From positions 170,811 through 234,810 of the forward strand of contig OMWB01000001.1 in NCBI GenBank assembly GCA_900314645.1: DNA of 64,000 nucleotides, given 5' to 3'. The translations under genes and the position numbers were made by a program. Positions within the stretch are counted from its first letter, which is position 1. Every line of letters starts with the position of its first letter. Positions 17,466-26,480 of the stretch are shown here, piece by piece. Origin of the DNA: an uncultured Actinomycetes bacterium. GTDB taxonomy: Bacteria > Actinomycetota > Coriobacteriia > Coriobacteriales > Atopobiaceae. The notes under the pieces were generated by a model. It did not search any database, was not told where the DNA came from, and saw only the letters and a list, made by a program, of their open reading frames with translations.

Positions 17466-18605
17466 ATGCGTACCATCTATGAGTCTGAATCAACACCACG
17501 TGCCGACGGCTTCCGCATGCCGGGGGAGTATGAGCGTCAGGAGCGCACATGGATTCTGTGGCCTCACCGAAGCGATGTGTGGCGCAATGGTGCAAAGCCT
17601 GCACAGAAGGTGTTTGAGCAGATTATCCGTACCATCGCACGGTTCCAGCCGGTGACGGTGGGCGTCAACTCTGAGGACTGGCCGGCTGTCAATCAGCTGT
17701 TTGACGGCGTGGACAACGTACAGGTCATGCTCATGGAGTACAACGACTCATGGTTGCGCGACCCTGGCCCGGCGTTCCTCGTGAACGACGCAGGCGAGCT
17801 GGCGCTCAGCCACTTTCACTTCAATGCGTACGGCGGCTTCGTAGACGGCCTGTACTTCCCGTGGGACAAGGACGCGTCGCTTGGCCTGCAGATGGCCAAC
17901 ATCGTGCAGTGCAACCGCTACCGCTCCGATGGCTTCATCCTCGAGGGAGGCTCGTTCAATTGCGACGGCCAAGGCACCGTGGTCACCACCGACATGTGCC
18001 TGCTTTCCCCAGGACGCAACGCCAGCGTGACCGACTTCGAGCCGTGGAGCGAGGAGCTCCGTGCCTACTGCGAGGACGAACTCAAGAAGTATCTCGGCTG
18101 CGAGAAGGTCATCTGGATCAAGGATGGCATCGACCCGTACGAGACCAACGGGCACGTGGACGACGTCGCGTGCTTCTCGGCCCCTGGTGAGGTCTGCTGC
18201 ATGTGGACGGATGACCCCAGCCACAAGTTCTATGCCGAGTGTCAGGCGGCGTACAGGACGCTTTCCGAAGCGACGGACGCCCGCGGACGCAAGCTCAAGA
18301 TTCATAAGGTCATCATGCCGAGCAAGAGCGTGTATATGACTGAGGAGGAGGCCTCGACCATCGACCCGGTTGAGGGCGTGCTCCCGCGCACCCCCGAGGA
18401 CGCCTTCGAGCCCAGCTACCTCAACTTCCTGCCCATCAACGGCGCGGTGCTCGTGCCCCAGTTTGGCGACCCTAACGACGCACAGGCGCTCCGCGACATT
18501 CAGGCTACCTACCCCGACCGCGAGGTCATCGGCATCTACACCAAAGAGATCATCTTCGGCGGCGGCAACATCCACTGCATCACGCAGCAGCAGCCAGCCG
18601 TATAA
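17466..18605 (+). CDS. aguA: Agmatine deiminase, second copy
   Basis: The 379-residue paralogue of the 12902 gene has a nearly identical N-terminus (MRTIYES-STP-ADGF-MPGE). It retains DSWLRD, LEGGSF, NGHVDD and the nucleophile C371 in GGGNIHCITQQ. Its length and the absence of the acidic insertion make it the copy closer to classical AguA, although its RD-box reads RDPGPA. It lies immediately behind the APC exchanger, the usual aguD-aguA pairing. Ribosome site AGGAGAGG precedes the ATG. Two deiminases in one cluster is uncommon, and the pair may be expressed under different conditions. Confidence 0.92.
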   Translation: MRTIYESESTPRADGFRMPGEYERQERTWILWPHRSDVWRNGAKPAQKVFEQIIRTIARFQPVTVGVNSEDWPAVNQLFDGVDNVQVMLMEYNDSWLRDPGPAFLVNDAGELALSHFHFNAYGGFVDGLYFPWDKDASLGLQMANIVQCNRYRSDGFILEGGSFNCDGQGTVVTTDMCLLSPGRNASVTDFEPWSEELRAYCEDELKKYLGCEKVIWIKDGIDPYETNGHVDDVACFSAPGEVCCMWTDDPSHKFYAECQAAYRTLSEATDARGRKLKIHKVIMPSKSVYMTEEEASTIDPVEGVLPRTPEDAFEPSYLNFLPINGAVLVPQFGDPNDAQALRDIQATYPDREVIGIYTKEIIFGGGNIHCITQQQPAV

Positions 18606-18655
18606 GTAGGACAGCAAGCGGGTCGCTGACCACCCGGGCCCGGACCTCTTCGTGA

Positions 18656-18697
18656 GTGCTAACATAGCTAGCACGGCATGAAGAAGCGTGATAGCAC
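18656..18697 (+). promoter_or_regulatory. Candidate operator/promoter of the toxin-antitoxin pair
   Basis: GTGCTA (18656-18661) and TAGCAC (18669-18674) form an inverted repeat. A third TAGCAC lies at 18692-18697. The first half site overlaps TGCTAACAT, an extended -10-like element. This arrangement fits autoregulation by an antitoxin that binds DNA. Confidence 0.5.
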
Positions 18698-18713
18698 TAA
18701 CAAGGGAGGCGAT

Positions 18714-19085
18714 ATGGCTGCCACCATGACTCAGCTGAACGTTCGCGTCAATACCGAACAGAGGCGCCAAGCAGAAGAGGTGCTGGGCTTGATGGGAGAG
18801 TCTCTTACCAAGCTGATTCGCGGAGTGGTAGAGAAGGTTTCGCAGGGTGTTGAAGAGGCCGAGGAGGTCTACAGCGTTTTGAAGGGGACGCCTGCGGAGG
18901 AGATGCCGCTGACGAATAGAGCGAGTCGCGTGTTCGAGCGTGTCGACAGCCATTACCACGCTATGGCTGAGAGCCTGGGCGTCGATGTGTCCGCCTTTAC
19001 TCCGTTGACCGACGAAGAGCTGGAAGAAGCCTTGTACGATGAGCATCTTTCGCGCGAGGCAGAGAGGATGGCTTGGCATGCCTAG
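18714..19085 (+). CDS. Antitoxin of a type II toxin-antitoxin pair (RelB/DinJ-like)
   Basis: This is a 123-residue acidic protein. The N-terminal TQLNVRVNTEQRRQAEEVL-LMG pattern is a beta strand followed by two helices, as in ribbon-helix-helix antitoxins of the RelB/DinJ type. The C-terminal half is acidic and would wrap the toxin. AGGGAGG precedes the ATG at 18714. It overlaps the downstream PIN-domain gene by eight bases, the usual antitoxin-first order. An inverted repeat upstream is the likely autoregulatory site. Alternative start codons further upstream lack a ribosome site. Confidence 0.75.
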   Translation: MAATMTQLNVRVNTEQRRQAEEVLGLMGESLTKLIRGVVEKVSQGVEEAEEVYSVLKGTPAEEMPLTNRASRVFERVDSHYHAMAESLGVDVSAFTPLTDEELEEALYDEHLSREAERMAWHA

Positions 19086-19569
19086 CACTCCGTTGACCCT
19101 GCTCATCGATACCAATGTATGGCTTGATGCGCTTCTGCCCAACCGTCCAGGGGCAGAGGCTGCGCGCACGTTGCTGGAGGAGGCGGAGAAGCGCGGCTTC
19201 TCCTTGGTGTATGCAGCGCAATCGAGCCTTGACGTGTACCAAAGGGTCATCATCAACAACAAGCGCTGGGTGCGGGAGTCGTCCGCGCTCACGGAGGCGT
19301 GGGCCACGGCAATCAAACGCTGGGCGTGGGATGCGGTGACAAGCATGCAGGAACTGGCCGTTGCGGTCCCCGTTGACATGTCTGACATCCGGCTCGCTTG
19401 CAAGTACCGCGACTATCACGATGACTACGAGGACGACCTTGTCCTCGCGGCGTGCCGACGCTCCCATGCGGACTACCTCGTGACCAATGACCGAAAGCTT
19501 CTCGCCCATGCCGACGTCTGCGCAAAGACGCCCCGCCAGATGGTCGAGCTGCTCAAGGTGCTTGCGTAA
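19078..19569 (+). CDS. PIN-domain ribonuclease toxin (VapC-like)
   Basis: The 163-residue protein carries PIN-domain acidic residues: D11 in LIDTNVWLD near the N-terminus, then E/D positions, then DDYEDDLVLAA and TNDRKLL towards the end. Together these form the Mg2+-dependent nuclease site. PIN toxins cleave tRNA or rRNA and halt translation until the antitoxin binds. The start at 19078 overlaps the antitoxin stop, with AGAGAGG upstream, giving translational coupling. The gene ends 12 bases before a 29-bp palindrome that separates it from convergent carB. Confidence 0.8.
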   Translation: MPSTPLTLLIDTNVWLDALLPNRPGAEAARTLLEEAEKRGFSLVYAAQSSLDVYQRVIINNKRWVRESSALTEAWATAIKRWAWDAVTSMQELAVAVPVDMSDIRLACKYRDYHDDYEDDLVLAACRRSHADYLVTNDRKLLAHADVCAKTPRQMVELLKVLA

Positions 19570-19580
19570 TCCATTAGGTT

Positions 19581-19645
19581 AGTGACCGAAAGGGGTAGCC
19601 CCCAACGGACACTGGTTCCGTTGGGGGCTACCCCTTTCGGTCACT
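19581..19645. repeat. Long perfect palindrome between convergent vapC-like gene and carB
   Basis: Arms 19581-19609 and 19617-19645 are perfectly complementary (29 bp) around a 7-nt loop. There is no T-tract on either strand. It lies between the stops of two convergent genes, where it could act as a bidirectional transcription barrier. It is a member of the family described in the findings. Confidence 0.9.
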
Positions 19646-19662
19646 GGTTGTGCGCCGGACGC

Positions 19663-22600
19663 CTACTTGATCATCGCGTGGATGTCCTGCAGGGCGTTGA
19701 CGCCGGAGCCCTCCGTGGAGCGCATGGTCTTGACACCGATGGCCGCTGCCTTTGCCGCCGCCATGGTGGTCATGAACGGGATGTGCGCACGGATGGATTC
19801 CTTGCGGATGTAGGAGCCGTCCGTGGCGGAGCCGCCGTCACCCTGCGGCGTGTTGACGATGAGGTCAATCTGGCCGTTCTTGATGGCATCGGTGATGTTG
19901 GGACGGCCCTCGCGCTGCTTGAAGACCACCGTCGCGGGGATGTCGTGCTCGGCGAGGAAGGCCGCCGTGCCGCGAGTGGCGATGATCTGGAAGCCCGCGT
20001 CGATGTACATCTGCGCGACCTCGACCAGCTCGTCCTTGGTCTTGTCGGAGATGGACATCAGTACGTTGCCCGCGTTGGCCAGCGGCATGCCGGTGGCCTC
20101 CTGGCTCTTGACGAAGGCCTCGCCAAAGGTGGGAGCCAGGCCCAGAACCTCGCCGGTGGAGCGCATCTCGGGACCGAGGATGGGGTCAACCTCGGGGAAC
20201 ATCGAGAACGGAAGCACGGCCTCCTTCACGCCGTAGAAGGCGTAGCTGGCCTCCTTCAGGCCGGCCACGGGAGACGGACGGCCGGTGAGCTCGCCGGTAA
20301 TGGCGTCGGTTGCGATCTGCACCATCTGGATGCCGCAGACCTTGGAGACCAGGGGCACGGTGCGCGACGCGCGCGGGTTGGCCTCGATGCAGTACACCAC
20401 GTCGTTCTCGATGGCGTACTGGATGTTCATCAGGCCCACGACGTGCATCTCCTGAGCGATGCGGCGCGTGTACTCCTTGATGGTGGCCAGGTGCTCGTCA
20501 GAGATGGTGACCGAGGGGAGCACGCAGGCGGAGTCGCCCGAGTGGACGCCGGCCAGCTCGACGTGCTCCATGACAGCCGGCACGTAGGCATGCAGGCCGT
20601 CGCAGATAGCGTCCGCCTCGCACTCCAGCGCGTGCTGCAGGTAGCGGTCGATGAGGATGGGGCGGTCAGGCGTGACGCCGATGGCCGCGGCCATGTAGGC
20701 GCGCATGTGGTCATCGTCGTAGACAACTTCCATGCCGCGGCCGCCCAGCACGTAGCTGGGACGCACCATGACGGGGTAGCCAATCTCGTGGGCGGCATCG
20801 AGCGCCTCCTCAACCGTGACGGCCATGTCGGCCTCGGGCATGGGAACGCCCAGCTTGACCATCATGGCACGGAACTCGTCGCGGTCCTCGGCGAGGTCGA
20901 TGACCTCGGGCGTGGTGCCCAGAATCTTGACGCCAGCAGCCTTGAGCTCGCTTGCGATGTTGAGCGGGGTCTGGCCACCAAACTGCACGATCATGCCGAG
21001 CGGCTTCTCCTTCTCGTAGATGGAGAGGACGTCCTCGGTGGTCAGCGGCTCAAAGTAGAGCTTGTCGGAGGTGTCGTAGTCGGTGGAGACCGTCTCTGGG
21101 TTGCAGTTGACGATGATGGTCTTGAAGCCCAGGTTGCGCAGGGCCTTTGCGGCGTGGACGCTGCAGTAGTCAAACTCGATGCCCTGGCCGATGCGGTTGG
21201 GGCCGCCGCCCAGAATCATGATCTTGTCGCCCTCGAGCGGCTCGCTCGCGTCAGGCGCGTTGTAGGTGGAGTAATAGTAGGCGCTGTCGGGCGTGGACGA
21301 GACGTGCACGCCGTACCAGCCCTCGTTGATGCCCAGTTCGGCGCGCTGCGCGCGGATGTCTGCCTCGGCAAGGCCGGTGAGCTGTGAGAGATAGCGGTCC
21401 GCAAAGCCATCCTGCTTGGCAAGGCGCAGGACGTCGGGCGGCAGCAGCTTGCCCGGGTGGGCGGAAGACCAGTTGAGGATGCTCTGCTCCTCGGCCACCA
21501 GCTCGGCCATCTCCTGGATGAACTCGGTCTTGATGGAGGTCAGCGCGTGCAGCTGGTCAACCGTGGCGCCCTTGCGCAGCGCCTCGTACATGACGAACTG
21601 GCGCTCGCTGGTGGGGTAGGCCAGCAGGTCGATGAGCTGCCCCAGCGACTTCTCGTTGAAGTCTTTGGCAAAGCCGAGGCCATAGCGGCCCTGCTCAAGC
21701 GAGCGAATGGCCTTCTGGAAGGCTTCCTTGTAGGTCTTGCCGATGGACATGACCTCGCCCACGGCGCGCATCTGCGTGCCCAGACGGTCCTCGATGCTCT
21801 TGAACTTCTCAAAGGCCCAACGGGCGAACTTGACGACGACGTAATCACCGTCGGGATGGTACTGGTCGAGCGTACCCCACTTGCCGCAGGGAATCTCATC
21901 GAGCGTGAGGCCGCTGGCGAGCATGGCGGAGATGAGTGCGATGGGGAAGCCGGTGGCCTTGGACGCAAGTGCGGAGGAACGGCTGGTACGCGGGTTGATC
22001 TCGATGATGATGTCGCGGTCGCTCACGGGGTCGTGGGCCCACTGCACGTTGGTGCCGCCAATGACCTTGACGGCGTCCACGATGCGATAGCTCTTCTCCT
22101 GGAGACGATCGATGGTCTCCTGCGCGATAGTCTGCATGGGGGCTACGCAGAAGGAGTCACCGGTGTGGATGCCCATCGGGTCGATGTTCTCGATGGTGCA
22201 GACGGTGATCATCTTGCCGTTGGCGTCGCGGACCACCTCAAACTCGAGCTCCTCCCAGCCGAGGACGGACTCCTCGACGAGGACCTCGTGCACGGGGCTT
22301 GCGGCGAGGCCACGCTTGACCACGGTGCGCAGCTCCTCGATGTTGTACACCAGGCCGCCGCCCGTGCCGCCCATGGTGTAGGCGGGGCGCAGCACGCAGG
22401 GATAGCCAAGCTCGCGGGCGATGTCGACGGCCTCGTCCACGCTGTAGGCAACCTTGCTCTTGGCCATCTCGATGCCCAGATCGTTCATGAGCTCCTTGAA
22501 GGCCTCGCGGTCCTCGCCGCGCTCGATGGCGTCGACCTGCACGCCGATGACCTTGACGCCGTACTTGTCCAGGACGCCGGTCTTGGAGAGCTCGGAGGAG

Positions 22601-22893
22601 AGGTTGAGCGCCGACTGGCCGCCCAGGTTGGGCAGGATGGCGTCGGGACGCTCCTTCTCGATGATTGCGGTGAGGCGCTCAACGTTGAGGGGCTCGATAT
22701 AGGTGCGATCCGCGGTGCCCGGGTCCGTCATGATGGTGGCGGGGTTGGAGTTGACGAGGACGATCTCGTACCCCAAAGACCTCAGGGCCTTGCAGGCCTG
22801 CGTGCCGGAGTAGTCAAACTCGCACGCCTGACCGATGATGATGGGGCCCGAACCGATGATCATGACTTTATGGATGTCTGTACGCTTGGGCAT
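19663..22893 (-). CDS. carB: Carbamoyl-phosphate synthase large subunit
   Basis: The 1076-residue protein has the full duplicated architecture. The N-terminal half opens with KVMIIGSGPIIIGQACEFDYSG and the second half with KIMILGGGPNRIGQGIEFDYC. Each half has an ATP-grasp site, and the C-terminal MGS-like regulatory domain carries ATRGTAAFL. It makes carbamoyl phosphate from bicarbonate, ammonia and two ATP for pyrimidine and arginine synthesis. No small subunit (carA) or pyr gene is adjacent, so glutaminase must be encoded elsewhere. GAGCGAGG lies before the ATG. The 187 bases upstream presumably hold its promoter, but I see no clear one. Confidence 0.97.
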   Translation of the reverse strand: MPKRTDIHKVMIIGSGPIIIGQACEFDYSGTQACKALRSLGYEIVLVNSNPATIMTDPGTADRTYIEPLNVERLTAIIEKERPDAILPNLGGQSALNLSSELSKTGVLDKYGVKVIGVQVDAIERGEDREAFKELMNDLGIEMAKSKVAYSVDEAVDIARELGYPCVLRPAYTMGGTGGGLVYNIEELRTVVKRGLAASPVHEVLVEESVLGWEELEFEVVRDANGKMITVCTIENIDPMGIHTGDSFCVAPMQTIAQETIDRLQEKSYRIVDAVKVIGGTNVQWAHDPVSDRDIIIEINPRTSRSSALASKATGFPIALISAMLASGLTLDEIPCGKWGTLDQYHPDGDYVVVKFARWAFEKFKSIEDRLGTQMRAVGEVMSIGKTYKEAFQKAIRSLEQGRYGLGFAKDFNEKSLGQLIDLLAYPTSERQFVMYEALRKGATVDQLHALTSIKTEFIQEMAELVAEEQSILNWSSAHPGKLLPPDVLRLAKQDGFADRYLSQLTGLAEADIRAQRAELGINEGWYGVHVSSTPDSAYYYSTYNAPDASEPLEGDKIMILGGGPNRIGQGIEFDYCSVHAAKALRNLGFKTIIVNCNPETVSTDYDTSDKLYFEPLTTEDVLSIYEKEKPLGMIVQFGGQTPLNIASELKAAGVKILGTTPEVIDLAEDRDEFRAMMVKLGVPMPEADMAVTVEEALDAAHEIGYPVMVRPSYVLGGRGMEVVYDDDHMRAYMAAAIGVTPDRPILIDRYLQHALECEADAICDGLHAYVPAVMEHVELAGVHSGDSACVLPSVTISDEHLATIKEYTRRIAQEMHVVGLMNIQYAIENDVVYCIEANPRASRTVPLVSKVCGIQMVQIATDAITGELTGRPSPVAGLKEASYAFYGVKEAVLPFSMFPEVDPILGPEMRSTGEVLGLAPTFGEAFVKSQEATGMPLANAGNVLMSISDKTKDELVEVAQMYIDAGFQIIATRGTAAFLAEHDIPATVVFKQREGRPNITDAIKNGQIDLIVNTPQGDGGSATDGSYIRKESIRAHIPFMTTMAAAKAAAIGVKTMRSTEGSGVNALQDIHAMIK

Positions 22894-23080
22894 GGCAACC
22901 TCGCTCTCTGTCTCGGATTATTGCCGTGCATAGTCTAGGCACCGTTACGCAAAGAGGAGCATATTGAAATGCTCTGTCTACAAAATGGCGCATGATTTGT
23001 GATGATTCTGGGGCAGATATGCAGATACTGTTTGCGCCGTGGCCAAGGAGCTAACCCTGAGCCGCAGCGCTCAGTCAGCA

Positions 23081-23962
23081 TCAATGCCAGTCGGGCTGCA
23101 CACCGATGGTCACGACGTCGGGTCCGCTATGGACGAGCAGGTCAGGTGAGATGGCGCTTCGGACGACAGGCTCCACGACCTCGATCCCCTTGCTTGCCAG
23201 CTGCGTGCGAAGCTTCGCCTCCAGCTCGTCGAAGTGGTCGTTGCCCTCTGAGCAGGCGACGACGAGCCGTACGGCTCCGCGCAGCGTCGTTGCATGCTTC
23301 ACGGCAAGGGTGACCTGGGCATCAAGTGAGCGCTTCCAACCGCGAGCCTTGTTCGCCACCGCGCAGTAACCGGCCTTGTCGCAGGTGATGACTGGCTTGA
23401 TGTCCAGAAATGACCCCAAGCGATAGACCGCCTCTGAGATGCGCCCGCCCTTTCGCAGGTAGGTGAGCGTCTTGGTGGAGAAGAACACGCGCGTCTGGCG
23501 TGAGAGCTCGTCAAGGCGACGCTCCAGGTGCTCGAAGGGCACGCCTTCCTCCACCATCTGCGCGGCGGCCATGACCACAAGCCCAGCTGCTGGGCCGATG
23601 CTGCGGGTGTTGATAACCAAGACCGGAAACCCTTCCATCTGCTCTGCCACCATGTGCACCGTCTGGTTGGTGGCGGAGAGGCCGGCGGAGACGGTCACAA
23701 AGACCGCGCGTTCGTATCCGTCGGCATGAGCCTGCTCCAGCGCCTCCCTGATTTGCTCAGGCGAGGGGAGCGATGTTGAGGGGACCTCATGGGAGAGCCG
23801 CGCCACCAGCTCTTGGGCAGAGATGTCCTCGCCCGAGCGATAGCTGGTTCCGTCAGAGAAGTTGATGCGCAGGGCAACGGCGCGGATGTCGTGTGCTGCC
23901 ATGAAGTCAGCAGGTGTGTTGGTTCCGGTATCAGTGAGGATGGCAATTCTCTGCTCGTTCAT
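23081..23962 (-). CDS. DegV family fatty-acid-binding protein
   Basis: The 293-residue protein begins IAILTDTGTNTP (the DegV TDS/T motif) and contains VFVTVSAGLSATNQT and GPAAGLVV, segments lining the fatty-acid pocket in the family. DegV proteins (FakB) deliver exogenous fatty acids to the kinase FakA for phosphorylation. No fakA is adjacent, so the role rests on the family alone. The start has TAGGAG nine bases upstream. It precedes carB on the same strand by 187 bases, probably as a separate unit. Confidence 0.88.
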   Translation of the reverse strand: MNEQRIAILTDTGTNTPADFMAAHDIRAVALRINFSDGTSYRSGEDISAQELVARLSHEVPSTSLPSPEQIREALEQAHADGYERAVFVTVSAGLSATNQTVHMVAEQMEGFPVLVINTRSIGPAAGLVVMAAAQMVEEGVPFEHLERRLDELSRQTRVFFSTKTLTYLRKGGRISEAVYRLGSFLDIKPVITCDKAGYCAVANKARGWKRSLDAQVTLAVKHATTLRGAVRLVVACSEGNDHFDELEAKLRTQLASKGIEVVEPVVRSAISPDLLVHSGPDVVTIGVQPDWH

Positions 23963-24132
23963 GATGTGCTCCTAACCCAGAGACGATGTTCCCGTCTACG
24001 GTTCGCCATAGGTAGAGTGGTAATATTGCTCATGGCGACGAAGGAAACTATACCCATTGCATCTAGTCATGAAAACCAGATAACCTGATAAACATAATTT
24101 GAGTGGCCACGGTGACGAAGGGGAGCGTGCGC

Positions 24133-24753
24133 ATGGCAGCATATAGGTCGTTGGATGAGGAGCCGTTTGTATTTGACGAGGCGTATGCCGAGCTGGCACA
24201 TCAGATGCAGTCCTTGCACATTGCGCGCGTCGCTGAGATGCCGCGCATCGAGCTCTACCTTGATCAGGTGCTCTCCATTATCTCGAGCGAGCTCTCGTTC
24301 ATGTATGCGCCCAACGAGAAGATCGTTACCGGTGCCATGGTCAATAACTATGTAAAGCAGCGCATCGTCCCTGCTCCCACGCGTAAGCGCTATACCCGTC
24401 GCCACATCGCTTCGCTCATCTTCGTGTGTGCCTTCAAACGGGTGCTGTCCATCTCTCAGATCGAGCAGATCATCTTGACGGGACATGAGCTGGGCGTTGA
24501 CCTCGAGCTCGCCTACGAGGGCATGGCGGGTCTTCTCGAACAGACCATTGGCGGACTCTTCCCCGATGATCCGGCATCACACCCCACGCGTCTCGACGGC
24601 GAGCTGCAGCTGGTGGACATCGAGGGCAGGCGCATTGGCGGGACGCTCGAGCGCATGCTCGAGAATGCCGTGTTCTTGCTTGCCTATAAGGTGTATGAAG
24701 ATCGCATGCTCGATCTTGAGGCTCGCCAGCTGAGTCCAGAGGCTGCTGAGTAG
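24133..24753 (+). CDS. DUF1836 protein
   Basis: The 206-residue protein has the DUF1836 pattern: a short helical N-terminus, then VNNYVKQRIVPAP-RKRYTRRHIASLIFVCAFKRVLSI-QI. The helix-turn-helix-like arrangement resembles MerR/DNA-binding folds, so a regulatory function is plausible but not established for the family. The ATG at 24133 is chosen for its AGGGGAG site; an upstream GTG at 24103 has none. It is divergent from degV across 170 bases and convergent with the small gene at 24804. Confidence 0.75.
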   Translation: MAAYRSLDEEPFVFDEAYAELAHQMQSLHIARVAEMPRIELYLDQVLSIISSELSFMYAPNEKIVTGAMVNNYVKQRIVPAPTRKRYTRRHIASLIFVCAFKRVLSISQIEQIILTGHELGVDLELAYEGMAGLLEQTIGGLFPDDPASHPTRLDGELQLVDIEGRRIGGTLERMLENAVFLLAYKVYEDRMLDLEARQLSPEAAE

Positions 24754-24803
24754 CCTTTCTAAGCACCACGCGGCAATTCTATATAGGGCTGTTGGCTGCG
24801 GAC

Positions 24804-25106
24804 TTACTCCACGGTGCCGTAGAGATAGGCCCACCCATGGGCCGTGATGATGGAGTTCAGCTGGTCACACAGCCGGTAGCGCTTGTACGTTCCGCCTGGG
24901 AGCAGCCGTACGATCTCCATGAGGTCGTCGCCGAGGTCATCCACCTCGGCACGCACGAGCACGTCCATCCGCGAGACGGCCTTCGACGGATTGACGGCGT
25001 ACAGTGCGTCAACCAGTCTCTGCAGCTCACCGTACTCGCCAGCGGGCGAGCCGGGGCGCACGGGGTCTCGATGCTCAATGGGAGCGTTGTAAGCAAATTC
25101 TTTCAT
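24804..25106 (-). CDS. Small conserved-looking hypothetical protein
   Basis: I do not recognise this 100-residue protein. It is soluble and mixed alpha/beta, with an acidic middle (RAEVDDLGDDLMEIVRLLP) and no membrane segment or metal motif. The frame is open between convergent and divergent neighbours and carries the same codon style as other genes. No ribosome site is visible before the ATG. Instead a TACCAT -10-like hexamer ends seven bases upstream, suggesting a leaderless transcript. Confidence 0.6.
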   Translation of the reverse strand: MKEFAYNAPIEHRDPVRPGSPAGEYGELQRLVDALYAVNPSKAVSRMDVLVRAEVDDLGDDLMEIVRLLPGGTYKRYRLCDQLNSIITAHGWAYLYGTVE

Positions 25107-25113
25107 ATGAATA

Positions 25114-25122
25114 ATGGTAGCA
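25114..25122 (-). promoter_or_regulatory. Extended -10 element placed for a leaderless mRNA
   Basis: TGCTACCAT on the minus strand ends seven bases before the ATG at 25106, so transcription would start at or next to the start codon. No -35 is evident. Confidence 0.45.
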
Positions 25123-25143
25123 GGTGTGGGCTGGCAACGCGTC

Positions 25144-25149
25144 TATACT
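25144..25149 (+). promoter_or_regulatory. Possible -10 box of the aminotransferase gene
   Basis: TATACT lies 47 bases before the ATG at 25197. No convincing -35 accompanies it. Confidence 0.3.
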
Positions 25150-25196
25150 TCTTGCCGATGGCGGACTAGTGAATGATTCACGATAGGGAGTACACC

Positions 25197-26480
25197 ATGG
25201 CAAGCGTCTACCAGCAGATGTCCACCCCCGAGCTCGACGCGGCGATTGCCGAGCTCGAGCATGCAGCCGACGAGGTTCGTGCCTGCGGCCTATCGCTCGA
25301 CATGGCACGTGGCAAGCCTTCGCCCGAACAGACTGCCCTGTCTCGGCCTATGCTGGACATGCTGACGTCCGACACTCCGCTTGTCGACGGCAACGCCATC
25401 GTGGACAACTATGGCACGCCCGACGGCCTGCCCTGCGCCCGCAAGCTGGCCGCAGAGATCTTGGGCGTCGACCCTGCCAACGTCATCGTCAACGGATCGT
25501 CCAGCCTGAACCTCATGCATGACCTTGTCGTCAACGCCCTCACGCGCGGCATTGCTGGTCAGAAGCCGTGGTGCCACCAGGGCGAGATCAAGTTCCTGTG
25601 CCCCAGTCCGGGCTACGACCGCCACTTTGCCATTACCGCGAGCTTCGGCATCACCAATGTGCCGGTTCCGCTGCTTGAGGATGGCCCCGACATGGACGTC
25701 GTGGCCGAGCTGGTAGAGAGCGATCCCCAGGTCAAGGGCATCTGGTGCGTGCCCAAATACGCCAACCCCACCGGCATCACCTATTCTGACGAGGTCGTGC
25801 GCCGCTTTGCCGCACTGAAGCCCGCCGCGCCTGACTTCCGCATCTTCTGGGACAACGCCTATGCGGTGCACGCCTTTGGCGACGAGGACGACGAGCTGCT
25901 GAATATCTTTGCGGCCCTTGAGGACGCCGGCAACGACAACCTCGTGTACGAGTTTGGCTCTACGGCGAAGGTCACATTCCCCAGCTCGGGTCTGGCCTTT
26001 GTCACGGCGAGCGACGCTGACATGGCCGAGATTCGTGCCGCGTTTGCCGTGTCGCGTGTGAGCTGCGAGAAGTTCTCCCAGCTGGCGCATGTGCGTTTCC
26101 TACGCGACCTCGAGGGCGTGCAGGAGCAGATGGCAAAGCATGCCGCCATCGTCCGTCCGCGCTTTGAGCTGGTCGAGCGCAAGCTTACTGAGGGCCTTGG
26201 CGGTCTGGGCATTGCTACGTGGACGCATCCGCACGGCGGGTACTTCGTGTCGTTCGAGGGCCCCGAGGGCTCGGCAAAGGCTATCGTCTCCTTGATGAAG
26301 GAGCTGGGCGTGGTGATGACGGGGGCCGGCGCCACGTGGCCCTATGGCAAGGATCCGCGCGACACCAACATCCGCATCGCGCCGACGTATCCCTCGCTTG
26401 AGAATCTCGGTGAGGCACTGGACGTGTTCGTCATCGCGGTGAAGCTGATTGCGGCACGCATGGAGCGCGCCAAGCGCTAG
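25197..26480 (+). CDS. Aspartate aminotransferase, type Ic
   Basis: The 427-residue PLP enzyme has MARGKPSPEQ, NYGTPDGLPCARKLAAEILGV and a lysine region EFGSTAKVTFPSSGLAF, which match the actinobacterial Ic subgroup of aspartate aminotransferases (formerly DUF-type, as in Corynebacterium). It interconverts aspartate/2-oxoglutarate and oxaloacetate/glutamate. The ATG at 25197 has AGGGAG upstream; the longer reading from 25173 adds eight residues with no site. It stands alone, with a gap of 154 bases before the next gene. Confidence 0.88.
   Translation: MASVYQQMSTPELDAAIAELEHAADEVRACGLSLDMARGKPSPEQTALSRPMLDMLTSDTPLVDGNAIVDNYGTPDGLPCARKLAAEILGVDPANVIVNGSSSLNLMHDLVVNALTRGIAGQKPWCHQGEIKFLCPSPGYDRHFAITASFGITNVPVPLLEDGPDMDVVAELVESDPQVKGIWCVPKYANPTGITYSDEVVRRFAALKPAAPDFRIFWDNAYAVHAFGDEDDELLNIFAALEDAGNDNLVYEFGSTAKVTFPSSGLAFVTASDADMAEIRAAFAVSRVSCEKFSQLAHVRFLRDLEGVQEQMAKHAAIVRPRFELVERKLTEGLGGLGIATWTHPHGGYFVSFEGPEGSAKAIVSLMKELGVVMTGAGATWPYGKDPRDTNIRIAPTYPSLENLGEALDVFVIAVKLIAARMERAKR

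Noticed and set aside
19582..22938. Long plus-strand open frames (601 and 493 residues) opposite carB
   Set aside because: carB is unambiguous on the minus strand. The opposite frames are Val/Gly/Leu-rich shadows.
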